Positions 44,918-56,514 of a stretch of 64,000 nt of DNA are shown piece by piece; positions within the stretch are counted from its first letter, which is position 1; each line of letters begins with the position of its first letter. The notes below the pieces were generated by a model, which made no database searches, had not been told where the DNA came from, and saw only the letters and a program-made list of their open reading frames with translations. The position numbers and the translations under genes are program-made. This DNA is from Erinaceus europaeus. Lineage: Eukaryota > Chordata > Mammalia > Eulipotyphla > Erinaceidae. The DNA lies in NCBI RefSeq assembly GCF_950295315.1, contig NC_080166.1, positions 98,895,141-98,959,140 of the forward strand, in the 5' to 3' direction.

Positions 44918-45600
44918 TTTTTATTGAACACACTAGCACCTCAAAGGTACTAGTGGATATAGAACAGGTGATTCAAAAATAATGTTGGCACACATCTGTC
45001 CTATGAATACACAAAATCAATTTCCTCTCTTACTGGGTATTGACATACCCTACTCCTTACATCCTCGTGAATGCTGAGAATTATCTAGTTTAATGATCTT
45101 TATGAGTATTTGTGAGAAATAATGTTAGAATGATTTGTATTTACTTGAACTGATTTATCTCAGAGATCGCTTACTAAAAATCCACTAATACTTTTCTGTG
45201 AACTATTTTTTATTACTATCCTTTTAGAGATTTAGTGCCTTTCCAACTTACCGTAGAAACACTTGATTAGGAGTGGGGGAATTTAATCTGTGTTTGTACA
45301 TAATTTAGCCTCAGTGTGGCTATGTATTTGTAGTTTCCTTATAGTATGTGTGTATTTTTTACAAAGAAGGCATATTTCCAATGTTTCAAAAATATGACAG
45401 ATTAAATTCACTATGAATACTAGACTGTTTTATTCTTTAGGGGTGCATAATCTGTTTCCCTTTTACATTATGTCTCTCACATACCACACACAGAGGGACA
45501 ATTATATAACAGTAAGTTTCTCTTTGTTTTCTCAAATTGTACATTCAAATTTACCCTCCACACAGTCTCCAGATTGTGTCAGTCTGTGGTACTGGCAGTG
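44915..45600. other. Unique AT-rich DNA
   Basis: No gene or repeat recognised. Confidence 0.35.
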
Positions 45601-45847
45601 ATTTCCCAAAGCACCAAGGACAAAATCCAAACTTTTCCCCTTCTTGTGTGATCTAAAACAGGCCTCACCTGTAGAGTCCATGCAGACAATCCTTCACGTC
45701 ACTGACCTCACTCTACTTCACACTTGCTGATTTTTCTCCTCTTCACAACTCAAGTTTTCATCCAGAACACAGTCTTCACCACCACTCCACCTTAAGACAT
45801 TGGCTTGCCATCTTACTCATCACCTAGAAGCACCTATACTACTTAAT
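45601..45847. mobile_element. L2 LINE fragment (ancient)
   Basis: 'aaggacaaaatccaaac' and the following C/T-rich stretch up to 'cacctagaagcacc' match the remembered L2 segment 'caggacaaaatccaaactc...'. It is non-functional. Confidence 0.6.
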
Positions 45848-46260
45848 TTTATGGGCCAGCCTGGAGAATCTATGGGTAGCAGGATTTTCATCAAATACTC
45901 ATTTAGATGTTGCTGTGAATATACTTATTACGTAAGATTAACATTTAAAATGGTAAAGTAGTAAGTAAAGCAGATAATTATCTTTATGATATTGGTGGAT
46001 CGCAAACAATCAGCTGCAGGCTTTAAAAGATGACTGTACCCCAAAGAGCGCTAAAAGGTAGTTTCTCCAGCCTACTTTTAGTCTCAAGACTGCAACATCC
46101 ATTGACTTCTGCCTGGATTTCTAACTAGCCAGACTACTCTGTAGAGTTCAGCCTTGCCAGCCAACCACAATCACATAAGAAAATTCCTTCTCTTGTTCAC
46201 AGACAGATTGGTAGGTAGGTAGATAGATATACATAGAATGATAAACATTCAGACAAACAC
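45848..46260 (+). mobile_element. MLT2-like LTR (ERVL), ancient
   Basis: 'acttaattttatgggccagc', 'ttagatgttgctgtgaat', 'gattaacatttaaaatgg', 'agtaaagcagataattatc', 'actcaagactgcaacatcc'-type sequence and 'cttgccagccaaccacaatc' come in the order expected for MLT2 LTRs. No internal viral genes adjoin it. GGTA/GATA repeats lie at its end (about 46210-46230). Confidence 0.75.
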
Positions 46261-46560
46261 ACACCTATAGAAACAATGCCATAAACAGGCAAATAATATA
46301 GACACAAAGCTAATGCATTACAAATATGTCTATAGAGAAAATTCTCTAGTGATATTAGTCATGTCCATGATATGGTTTTGCCTAGTCCACATAGAGTTAC
46401 TACTTCTGAATAAACAAATCCCAGTTTGAAAAAGCATAAATTCAAATTAAATATTAATTCCAAACCAAGAGCAACATACATTTTGCAATCTTGAAATACT
46501 TTCTATAGTTAAATTTCCCAAACTCATATTACTATTTTATTTTTTGTCTGGAATTATGAC
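46261..46560. other. Unique DNA
   Basis: No gene or repeat recognised. The last 50 bp may include the tail of the half-L1 to the right. Confidence 0.35.
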
Positions 46561-46614
46561 TTCCAACTTCTCTTATTTAATTTATTTATAAAATAAAAAA
46601 TAGAAAATATCAAG

Positions 46615-46796
46615 GGGCCAGGCAGTGGCACACCTGGTTAAGCACACACATTTCAGTGCACAAGTACCCAAGTTCAAGCTCCTGATCCCCACCTGCAGAG
46701 GGAAAGCTTCACAAGTGGTGAAGCAGGGCTGCAGGTGTCTCTCTGTCTCCTCCCTCCCTTCTCAATTTCTCTCTGTCTCTATTTAATAAAAGAGAG
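46615..46796 (+). repeat. SINE group 2
   Basis: 'gccaggcagtggcacacctgg', 'ccccacctgcagagggaaag', 'gtggtgaagcagggctgcag' and 'ctctgtctctatttaata'. It appears inserted into the 3' end of the half-L1 that continues at 46890. Confidence 0.92.
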
Positions 46797-46818
46797 AAAG
46801 AGAGGAAGAGAGAAAGAG

Positions 46819-46877
<59 letters not shown>

Positions 46878-46885
46878 AAAAAGAA
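46797..46885 (+). repeat. (GAAA)n microsatellite at SINE tail
   Basis: About 85 bp of AAAG/GAGA units growing out of the SINE tail. Confidence 0.97.
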
Positions 46886-46889
46886 GAAA

Positions 46890-48735
46890 CCATGGAATAA
46901 GATGGGTGAAATTCCACACATTTCCTGCCACCAGAGTTCCATATCCCATCCCCTCCATTGGAAGTTTTCCTATTCTTTATTTCTCTGGGAGCATGGATCC
47001 AGGGTTATTATGGGGTGCAGAAGGTGGTAGGTCTCGCTTCTGTAATTGCTTCTCCACTGAACATGGGCATTGGTAGGTTGATCCATACTCCCAGCCTATA
47101 CCTATCTTTCCCTGCTGGGGCAGGGCGCTAGATAGGTGGGGCTCCAGAGTACACTGGTGATGTCATCTGTCCAGGGGAGTCAGGTTGGCTTCATTGTAGC
47201 ATCTGCAACTTGGTGATTAGAACGTGTATCCTTTGCTTCCTCCTTTCTTGTGGGAACTTGGTTCAGTAGTTCTTATAAGGTGGGGTTGATTGTGGCAAAT
47301 TCCTTTAGTTCTTAAATATTTGAGAAAACCTTTATTACTCCCTCATATTTGAAGGGTAATTTTGCAGAATACAATATTCATGGCTGTAATTCCCTCTCCT
47401 ATAGAACTTTGAATATGCCATTCTACTCTCTCCTTGCCTCTAGAGTTTGTGAAGAGAAATATGATGAAAGTATTACAGCTCTGCCTTTGTATGTAACTTT
47501 TTTCCTTTCCCTAGCAACCAGCAAAATTTTTCTTTTCTGTTTTACAATAATGTGCCTTGGCATTGGTCTTTTTGTATTTATAAATCTGGGTGATCATTCT
47601 GCCTCTTGAATGAGAATGTTCTGATAGTTTCTAAGTGAGGGGAGTTCTCAGCTAAAATTGCTCTGAAAATGGACTCTGGGCCTTTGGCCGTGTCCTCCTC
47701 CTCAGATATACCTATCACTCTTATATTCAATCTTTTGATAGTCTGCAATTCACGGAAAGTTGCTTCAGTCTTTCTGAACCCATTCCTCTCTCATTTTTGA
47801 ATTGAAAGAGTGGGATGGCTGTATTTTCTAGATCGGAGATTATTTCTTCTGAATGTGTGAATCTAATTCCTAAGCCTTCAACCTGGGCATGGATTGTAGT
47901 TAGGGTGTCTTTTACTCCCTGGAGTTTGGGTTGAAATTTTTCATTCATGCTTCCTAAATTCTTAGTGAGTTCTGACTGAAGTTCTTTCAGATTTGAAGAT
48001 TCTTAGTGAACTTTGTTTTAAGTTCCTCTCTTGTATATTTTAATTCCATAGCAACATGGTCTTTTAATTCTTGCTTAAATTCTTGGAGAGTTCTCATAAT
48101 GAGCTTTCTGTAGTCTGTCTCTGAGAGCCTCTCTAAATCCATAATTCCTTGTATTCATCTGTTTCATTTCTGTCTGGCTGATATGGCATGGCTGGCTGTT
48201 TAGTTTTATTTTTCAACTTGCGCATTGGGGGGAGGGGGTGGTGGTTATCGATGGCCAGTAGATGGTGATATTGTAATCTCTAGGTTTCTCTTGTTTGTAT
48301 GATCTGCCTGTGTGGGACAGGGTTGGGGGTGGTTGCTTTGGGCTGCTTTGTGGTCACAAATGCCCTGTTTTATGTTGTGTCCTTGCCTTAAATTCAGAAG
48401 GCTAAAGCCCTGCTGAGTCAAAGACTGAGCGATTTTAAGCCCCTGTTTCTTTTCTTCCAGTACTAGGAACAATGTTGCTTGCTGTGCTTAAAGTGAAATC
48501 GTCAAAATGGTGTAGCTCAGCACCTACACCATCCAGAGCTCTGATTTGACTTTGCTGTTCTTCAACCTGTGCCCCTTTTTGCTCCCACTACATGTGAACA
48601 CCCACCTGAAGCTGTAGAACTTTCAGCTGTAGACTATGACTTCAATTGGGTCTCTTGTTGTATTTATTTGTTGTTTTGGGAAGAGAGGTGATTTGATCCC
48701 AGCTATCCCTTGGCCATGCCTCTCAGAAGTCTGAC
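46890..48735 (-). mobile_element. Half-L1 (HAL1-like): 5' region, ORF1, L1-A 3' UTR, no ORF2
   Basis: On the minus strand, about 590 bp of 5' sequence (48735-48143) is followed by a decayed L1 ORF1 (about 48142-47183) and then directly by the L1-A type 3' UTR (47180-46890, e.g. 'gtgcagaaggtggtaggtc' on the plus strand). No reverse-transcriptase or endonuclease coding sequence lies between ORF1 and the UTR. That is the defining structure of HAL1 elements, known in mammals as L1 derivatives that keep only ORF1. A group 2 SINE appears to sit in its extreme 3' end. Confidence 0.8.
47183..48142 (-). pseudogene. L1 ORF1-like coding remnant
   Basis: L1 ORF1p is an RNA-binding protein with coiled coil, RRM and C-terminal domains. 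From Met at 48142 the minus strand reads 'ERLSETDYRKLIMRTLQEFK', then after a one-base frameshift near 47995 a coiled-coil part ending 'EEIISDLENT' (about 47815). The RRM-like 'RVIGISEEED' and, in other frames, 'RREWNGIF' type and 'ELKEFATINPTL' C-terminal phrases follow. Total length is about 300 codons, as expected for ORF1, but several frameshifts and stops break it. It is not translatable as one protein. Confidence 0.78.
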
Positions 48736-49305
48736 CCATATTATTATTTTATATAAAATAATTCAAGTATTGTACTTTATTATATTATCAGTTTAGTAAT
48801 CTGATAAATCTAAAATTAGACAGATTATGTCTGAAAAAAAACTACAAGTATTTATGCTAATCCCTAGCTATATACTATTTAATCAATACAGAACTGACAT
48901 GAGAATGTTTAAATTACTGTATACCATATTTTAATACCCTGTGTCCTAGTAAAGATAATTCAGTTTATTAGCAAGGCTTTCTTAGTTTTAGTTATACAGA
49001 ATGAAATGAAAAAATGTGCAACTTTATATTGATTCAGGTAGAAGGAAGTTAAGAACTGAATGACATTTCTTAAAATAGAAACACACTTTTCTGATAATAG
49101 ATATATCATATACAATTTAAGCCATACTTTACAGTGTATTTAAAACAAAACTTTCACACCTATATTTCCATTCCTTCCAAACATTATTTAAAATTTTATA
49201 CTATGGGATAAGCTGACTTTTAGATTACTTTCCAAATGAGATTTTCTTTCTTTATGCCTTTAAAGTTATTTACTATTTTATTAAATATCTCTAAGAGTTT
49301 GTAAA
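48736..49305. other. Unique AT-rich DNA
   Basis: No gene or repeat recognised. Confidence 0.35.
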
Positions 49306-49307
49306 TG

Positions 49308-49460
49308 TTTTATTTATTTTAAGAAAAAGAATCAGATACTGAGAGAAATATTACTAAACTCTGACTTACATTGTTGCTCTAGACTGAGTCTGGGACCTCA
49401 GAGCCTCAGGCATGAAAGTTTTTTGCATAACCATTTTGTTGTCATCTGAGCCCACCTCAA
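49308..49460 (-). repeat. SINE group 3/4, antisense
   Basis: 'ctgggacctcagagcctcagg' and 'ttttgcataaccattttg' are the antisense B-box region and head, with a decayed tail at the left. Confidence 0.75.
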
Positions 49461-51866
49461 AGATTTTTTAACTTATATTTATTTAGGTTGCCATTTTTTT
49501 TTATAAAACCACTTAAAAGTAGAACTTTAAATGTGAATTAAACACATGCACATAGAGTTTGCATTAATTTATCTTTCTAGAGAAACAGGACACAACATTT
49601 CTCATTTCAGTACAATTAAAAGAAAATGAAATCTTTACTCCAATGAAATTATAATCATTTTGATCAGGCAAAACATACTAAGGGTAGCATACTACATTTT
49701 TTTTTTATATTCAGTAACATGAACGTAATTTCAATCAGGTTTTGGGAATCAATCTCAGCAATATCTAACAAAATCTACTTATTTGTTTTGAAAAATGCAT
49801 GAAAAAAACTAAAATTATGATAGCTAGACAATAAAATGGTTTTGCTGATTGGACAATAAAATGTCCTGATGACCTTTTCTTAAATAACAGATTAGATTAC
49901 ACTGACTCTACTTGGAGAAGCATGGAGTGTAAATAAGGGACAATTCTCTTTCAGTCTCCTAGTGTTTTATTTTACAATCTCACAAGTCATTCACTGATGA
50001 GTTTAAGTGCTATGACATGGAAATACGGGAACTAAGCTAATAAAACACTAAGTGCCATCTTCAGGTTTAGCAAAGTTGCAAAGTTACACCTCTTTTTTTT
50101 TTTCTTTCTTTCTTCTGTTTGTTTTTTAACTTAAAAAGGGAATATTTTTTCACTTGTGGTTCAATAAGTAAATGAAGGTTAAATAAGGAACTGCTCTGGT
50201 AAAAATAAGCATCCTGGAAACCTTGAAGACTGCTGCTATTTTGCAATAGTGCAATCTGGAATCACAAGTCTGTGGAATTATGATGAAATCTGTACCCCCA
50301 AAGAGATAACAATTTCTATGCCAAACAGATGGGGAAAGGTTCTTTAGGTTTCCACGTCATTGAACTTTTATTTTGCCATCTTCTTTTTCCCCTTTAATCT
50401 TCCTCCACACACAATCACTAAAAAAGCAAATAAGTTAAAAAAAAAAAAAAAGCTTTCTACATGTACTGTGTCATTCTAGTAAGAAACTGAGCAGTTAGGC
50501 ACACAATGCTGGCTGATGTGTAACCTCATTTTGTTCTTGGGATTCTGTTTACAATGTGTGTTTCCTTTGAGGATTCAGTGGGTGAAGAGAAATGGTGATC
50601 AGGGTAACTAACAGCCTTTAAACTGCCATGTCACACAAAACAATATGTTGTGTGATATCCTGAAATTTGGAATGGCTTCACAGCTTTATTTTAGGCAACT
50701 GCTAGTGCATATGATCAATTCCAAGTTTACTAAGTATTTGACTATTCTTAAACCACTCATGGGAGTAAAATATTTGTCCTTTATCTCTACTTTATCTTTG
50801 TGGCTTAACATTTAGTTTTCTCTTGAGCATATTATTGATTTGCATGAACCCTACTTCTCTATAGTTGGAGTATTAGATAAGCTCTCTACTAAAACATAAT
50901 TTCTCTACTTCCAGCCCAATTAAATGACTATTTAAAATACAAATAAGTAATTATCCCCTATACTCAAAACACAAATCAATAATATTAAATTTTACTATTT
51001 CACACAGCAGCCCTCACATACAACTTTGTTTTCCAAATGGAAATCTGTACTATGAAGAAGCTCAACTGAATTTCATTCCTATGGATATAAATTATTACAT
51101 GTTCAATGTATCACAGTTGCTGAATGTTTACTATGTGACAGATAAAATTCTAAATTGTTTGTGTAAAATATTCATGTAATTCTCAAACATATGATAGATA
51201 TTATGTTGTCACCTTTTAGAAATAAGGAAAGTGATACACTTGGAAGTTGATGAAGATACTTAAATGTATATCCCTAAGCTAAGCTTTACAAAGACCATTG
51301 GTGGGCTGGTTCTAAGACTATATTTCTTAACACTGGGATGTATGAACTGTCTGAAAGAATGGCTGCATTGTAATGAACAATGAAAGGCTTGCATCTAGTT
51401 AGGACGCACCTGAGAAGCTCAATGAAAGGGGGTGTTAAGGAAAGGAAAAGACAATGCAAAAGATCACTCACAAGTAGAAATGACATAGTTAAGAGGCCAC
51501 CCACCTTGGAACATTTAATTACAAATTGTATTTACTCCCATTGTTTCTTGCTGCTAATTCTGCTAATTAAAATGCCAACCAATTTTAAGGATTTTGCAAA
51601 CTATTCACATTTTGTAATACTTGTTCATTGTTCATCTCCTCTGTACCCTAATCTACCTGAGAGAGTGCTATCTGTTTGCCCATTGAGGAATTCCTCATGT
51701 CAAGAGCAATGTATGTGACAGAGTAGGTAAAACTGACATTATTTTATGATACCATATAGTATTTGTTTATTCATTATGCACTATTCAAACAAATACAGAG
51801 AATAAACACCTTTTGCCAGTATCACAGTTTCTGAGATAATTCAGACATTCAGAAAACCTTGTTTAG
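49461..51866. other. Unique AT-rich DNA
   Basis: About 2.4 kb, the longest stretch without recognisable repeats. It contains only short poly-T and poly-A runs (about 50093-50103 and 50438-50451). A 112-codon frame at 51380-51718 has no recognisable domain. Confidence 0.4.
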
Positions 51867-51867
51867 A

Positions 51868-52164
51868 GGGCCGGGCAGTAGCACAGTGGGTTAAGCACAC
51901 ATGGCGCAAAGTACATGGACCAGTGTAAGGATCCTGGTTTGAGCCCCTAGCTCCCCACCTGCAGGGGGTTTGCTTCACAAGCAGTGAAAAAGGTCTGCAG
52001 GTGTCTTTCTCTCCCCCTCTGTCCTCCCCTTCTCTCAATTTCTTTCTGTTCTGTCCAAAAAACAACAGCAATGGCAATAAGATGGGGAAAATGGCCTCCA
52101 GGAGCAGTGGATGCACAGTGCAGGTACTGAGTGCCAATGAACACCCTGGAGGCAAAAAAAAAAA
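51868..52164 (+). repeat. SINE group 1L
   Basis: 'gggccgggcagtagcacagtg', B-box-like 'ggtttgagcccc', core 'ctccccacctgcaggggg', 'cagtgaaaaaggtctgcagg' and 1L module 'cctccaggagcagtggatgc'. The CAA-rich middle is shortened. Confidence 0.93.
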
Positions 52165-52355
52165 GCAAAAACTCTTTTTTAATAGATTTCCTTATTCTCT
52201 GGCTACTTTTGAAAATTTTATTCATGCACATGCAAAGCACTTCTCCACCACTCATGAAGTCTACTTACTTTTGTATTTGTTATTCTCATGACATGGTGAG
52301 GATCAAACCCAGTGATCATGAATGCAAGGCACTTCCACTAAGCCAGCTACCTAAT
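52165..52355 (-). repeat. Old SINE, antisense, target of LINE insertion
   Basis: 'tctccaccactcatgaagtc', 'gaggatcaaacccagtg' and 'tgcaaggcacttccactaag' look like an old antisense SINE. It would continue at 52808-52835 if the LINE insertion is removed. Confidence 0.5.
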
Positions 52356-52404
52356 ATACGCGGATATCTTCCACTAAGCCAGCTGCCAATATACGCGGAT
52401 ATCT
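52332..52404. repeat. 36-bp tandem duplication at LINE 5' junction
   Basis: The segment 'cttccactaagccagct...atacgcggatat' occurs twice in tandem. Each unit joins about 24 bp of host flank to the first about 12-15 bp of the LINE. The two differ at 'acctaat' versus 'gccaat'. Confidence 0.9.
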
Positions 52405-52807
52405 TCACCCACCCTGTTCAATGCTTGACGTCTCGTCACCCAATCTGGTCCCCTACACCTACACTGAACTTCTCTGTTCCAGTCTCTTGGAAACAGAGCT
52501 GGCAGTCAGCTGAGGTAAAGAACAAACACCTCATCACAGACCCCTGCAAGCGTCAACCCGGCAATGACCTAGCACGTTATGATTGGGCTCTCCTCAATCG
52601 CTATGGAACAGGCCATGGCCGGTGTGCCGCTATGTTCCACCGCTGGGGAGCCAGAAACGACCCGAACTGCCCCTGTGGCTACAGACAGACTATGATCCAC
52701 ATAGTCAACGACTGCCACCTCTCCAGATTCAAAGGAGGTCTCTTTACATCAGGCTCAACCTGATGCTGTTGACTGGCTACGGAAGAAGGGCAAACGCTAG
52801 AAGAAGA
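52356..52807 (+). mobile_element. Non-L1 LINE, 5'-truncated 3' end
   Basis: A 3' piece of a non-LTR retrotransposon carrying the C-terminal part of its reverse-transcriptase polyprotein and ending with TAG (52798-52800) directly followed by an AAG-type tail. An 11-bp direct repeat 'agctacctaat' flanks it (52345-52355 and 52808-52818). Unlike L1 it has no 3' UTR and no poly(A). Related pieces lie at 16245-16332 (antisense) and 43347-43363. The family could be RTE-, Jockey- or CR1-related; I cannot place it without a search. Confidence 0.82.
52385..52800 (+). pseudogene. C-terminal remnant of non-LTR retrotransposon polyprotein
   Basis: The open frame reads 'YADIFTHPVQCLTSRHPIW', then 'WALLNRYGTGHGRCA' and a C-x-C-x7-H-x4-C cluster (52668-52715), the CCHC-like motif found after the reverse-transcriptase domain of many Jockey-, RTE- and CR1-type LINEs. 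Compared with the copy at 16245-16332 there is a 5-bp deletion after 'ggaggtctc' (about 52742), which shifts the frame. The original end 'DWLRKKGKR' is then out of frame. The 210-codon open frame that covers it begins in unrelated SINE sequence and is not a real gene. No fingers-palm RT motifs are present. Confidence 0.8.
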
Positions 52808-52835
52808 AGCTACCTAATCCCCTTGGTGCATTATT

Positions 52836-53168
52836 TTAAAGGAATCACAGATGTCATTTCTTGCATGAATACTTCAGAGATGTTATTTTAAATGAATAGA
52901 TACTCCTATCACATAGTACCTGTCTTATTAAATGTTTTCCAAATTCCTATAATCAAATGAGTTTTTTCTCATACTTGAAAGTCAGTGGAAATGTTTTGTG
53001 CTTCTCTTATTTCACTCTGTTTTGCTATGTATGCATGTGAACATGTATAAACATGTTTAACCTGTTTTCTATCCAATTTTAGATTACAAAGTTCCCAAAG
53101 GTAGGGACAATGCTTTTATCTTTGTACCTCATTCATGGTCTATTGAAGTATCTTGAAAATGGACTCTT
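52836..53168. other. Unique DNA
   Basis: No gene or repeat recognised. Confidence 0.35.
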
Positions 53169-53181
53169 TTTCTATTTTCTA

Positions 53182-53406
53182 AATTATTTTTTTCTTAAAG
53201 TTTTTTTTTAATCTTTATATTTGATAGAGACAGCCAGAAATCAAGAGGGGAGGGAGAGATCAAGAGGGAGAGAGACAGACACCTGCTACAGCACTTATTC
53301 ACTACTTGCAAAGCTTTCCCCCTGCAGGTGGGGGCCAGGACTCGAATGTGGGTCCTTGAACATTGTAACATGTACACTTAACCAGGTGTGCTACCACCCG
53401 GCACCT
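53182..53406 (-). repeat. SINE group 2, antisense
   Basis: 'tttgatagagacagccagaa', 'gctttccccctgcaggtggg', 'gactcgaatgtgggtcc' and head 'aaccaggtgtgctaccaccc'. A 12-bp TSD 'ttctattttcta' lies at 53170-53181 and 53407-53418. Confidence 0.95.
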
Positions 53407-53418
53407 TTCTATTTTCTA

Positions 53419-54765
53419 TATAGTACTTCCAAATATATATGGAAGAATGCTAAAGTAGCACTATGCTGTTTCTATTTCAAGAGTGTAGGCTGCAGTCCAA
53501 TCTATACGAAATGTGAAAAGCAGGTATAAAAGAAATGTTTTTAAGTCTCTCCATTCAAGATCCACCTTAACTGGACAAAAGAGTTGAGGTCAAAAGGTCA
53601 AATTAGAGAGTTTCTTTAAAAATACTTGTTGGGCCACTTAAGCATTCCCAGATCTCTTAATCCTAAGTGATGGAGGCTTTGAAGGATCCTTGAATTTTGA
53701 AGGGTTAAAGGGCTGGTCATTGACGCTTGTCTAAGAAAAAAGAAGGCAGCCCATGCTTGTAACATAACTGGTATGTCTAGTAGCAGCATAAAGAGAAATA
53801 AGTACACTGGACATAGACCATACTCTTGCTCCACACCTTTCAAAAAAGTTTCTATGATACAGAGTAGACAGCAGACCATCAATAGGACTCCACCAGAAGA
53901 TTTAAGCAGAAAAAGGTGATAATTATATCATCAGATGAAAAAGTAAAAAGGAGAAGCATGGGCTTGAGATACAAAAGACCTGGAATGTCAATTATTAATA
54001 TTTATCAAGTAAGAAGACATAAAAATTATTAGTCAGAAAGACTTTATCTTTCCCCTTTAATCTCATTTCTGTTCCATCATTTTCTCCAACTCAAAACATG
54101 GAGGGATTCCAACACTGACTGAAAAAGAGCAAAGACTGACACAAGATACTGACACTAACTTATGAATTCCTATCTCCCACTGCAGGCCTCTAGACTGAAG
54201 CAGTGTCTAACAAAGTGAAGGAAGAAATAAATATTGCACCAGTAACGCCGGAGAAACAACTAGCTGCTATACTAATGAAATTCAGAACAATCTTGAGGTC
54301 TGATTGCTTTTAAAATGTAATTCATAACATTCAACTTGGGCCAGGTGTTAATGAAATATAAATAAAAATATAATTGAATGTGGCAAGACTAGGAGGAACT
54401 GAAAGATTGAAGATGAAGTGACCTTCCCAATATATAATGGTGAAAGGGGGGGGGGGGGATGAGGTTAAAAAAATATATGTATGGCCAGGAATAAATGCCA
54501 GTGCCTAGGTCGGCAGGAAACCAGTAACAAATAAGTATAAAGTCTCAGAAGTTCCATAATTTTACACGGTATGAAGTTTTATATTTCATTTGATTAAAAA
54601 TTTGATTATGATCTATTAAATCAGGTTAACCTAGCAGAAGAGCTAGAAAACACTAGATTAGGAAAGAAGCAATCAGGAACAGTAAGTAAAAGTATAAACC
54701 ATGGGGGGTGTTAATTTTACTGGGAAAAAATAGTTAATAGTTTAATATTAAGAATTTTCCAACCC
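53419..54765. other. Unique DNA
   Basis: No gene or repeat recognised. A G14 homopolymer lies at about 54446-54459. Confidence 0.4.
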
Positions 54766-54767
54766 AG

Positions 54768-54945
54768 GGGTCAAAGGGTGGTGTATCCAGTGTAGCCCAG
54801 GTGCTATTATGTACTAAGACTCATATTCAAGTCCCCAGTCCTTAACTGCAAGGGGAACCTTCATGAGCAGAGAAACAGCGCTGGAGGCAGCTATTTTTTT
54901 CCTTCCCTCTCAACTTCTGTCTTCATAAAAGTAAATAAATACAAA
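54768..54945 (+). repeat. SINE group 2, decayed
   Basis: 'tcaaagggtggtgtatccag', 'tattcaagtccccagtcc', 'taactgcaaggggaacc' and 'agagaaacagcgctggagg'. Confidence 0.8.
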
Positions 54946-55087
54946 AGGAAAAAAAATTGGTCACCTAGAGTAATTAATTCATCTGTAAGCACTGATATCC
55001 AAAGATAACACTAGTGAAAATATGACAATAGAAAAAAAGAAAAAGAAACAATTGTCCAACCCACAAATAAAGTTACAACTTAAGTTA

Positions 55088-55240
55088 TATTTTAACTTAT
55101 TTATTTTACTTATTTCATATGTGATAAAGAGGTAAGAGAGAGAACCATGCTGGTATACCCATAGTGCCAGCCATCAAACCAGGAGCCTTGGGCATGCAAA
55201 TCATTCTCTCTACAGATTGAACTATTTTTTTTCCCAGCTG
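55088..55240 (-). repeat. SINE group 4-like, antisense
   Basis: 'tgataaagaggtaagagag', 'accatgctggtatacccat', 'catcaaaccaggagccttgg' and 'catgcaaatcattctctc'. Confidence 0.7.
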
Positions 55241-56514
55241 TTTACATATTGTTTTAATCAAAGTACAAATGAAAATAATCTTAGAAAAAATGTCTGAAAA
55301 AATATCTAAAACAATAGAGATATAATCAGCTAACTTTGGAGCACCAGGGAATAATAGTTTGGGAGACTTTAAATGAGATAATATTTGTGAAACTATAGCT
55401 CGTAGCTTGAAAATAATAAGAATATGTTTTCAAGTTCAGCTTGAAAGTAATCTAGAGAAAGTAATCTAGAGAAAGATTATGGTGAGGAGCCCAAGTATGT
55501 GAGACTGTATGCTGATCTGTTAAGTCACATTGCCTGAAATATACACTGAAGATCCATGAGATTGGAATGTGGATATATGTATGTAAAGAAAATGTATTAT
55601 TTGAGTTGAGAGTGCTATCCTGCTAAAAAATATTACCACATTATTTCTTTATCCAACAATATTTCTTATTACCCAAACTCCACAGTCAGTAGAAGAAGGA
55701 AACTAATTAAAACCAAATTTCTCACACTCTAAAATCAAATCATTGTGATATATTAAATATATATGTACTGTATACTAATCTTTCATTGATCACCACAAAA
55801 TTTTCATTGATACTTGTATAAGATTATGAATATACAATAAATCATAGATGTTATTTACCTTATAAAATATTGACTTTTAGAGGCAATTCTAATGTGAGAG
55901 ATATGAATAGAAAATTATATTGCATTTTGCAAAATATTTGAATTTCATAAGCCTTTAGTATCACAATAAGCTTCAGTGTATACCTTTTTATATATGCTAA
56001 GTAAGTAAAATGAAGGCAAATCATAAGGAAAAAATTTGGGACTAGAAATACAGGCAGAAGTTTTTAAAAAGTTCAATTCCAGTTTAAGCAATGTGAAGAA
56101 AGAAGGTAAAAGTCAAATTAGAATTTAACTGATCCAAGTGGAGATAACATGTTGATATGAATTCTAAGAGTTCAGAATACTGGCATGCCATGACTGTTCT
56201 TAAGTATAAGATTTATTTGGGAATTACAGCCCAATTACCAAAGAATTTAAACAAGAAAAGAGCACTAGCCACATCAAACAAAATTTTACTGTCTTCATTT
56301 TTTTTCCTGTGAGATCTAAGAATCTCTAAGTTACTCATATATTCACTATAAAATAATCACTTAAATATAAGGAAAAGAATATAGCCTTTAACTATAATGA
56401 ATATGGTTGCCCCAAAACATAAAAAGGTTTTATTATATAAGTTAATATTAAACTAATCACAGGATATGTTTATAATAGAAAATGCTATTTGCTAAATGCC
56501 ATTTAAAATGAGAT
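55241..56514. other. Unique AT-rich DNA
   Basis: No gene or repeat recognised. A 15-bp direct duplication 'gtaatctagagaaag' occurs at about 55447-55476. Confidence 0.4.

Noticed and set aside
52131..52763. 210-codon open frame that could pass as a gene
   Set aside because: It begins in an antisense SINE/A-rich tail, crosses the TSD and only then enters the LINE C-terminus. The LINE part itself is frameshifted near 52742.
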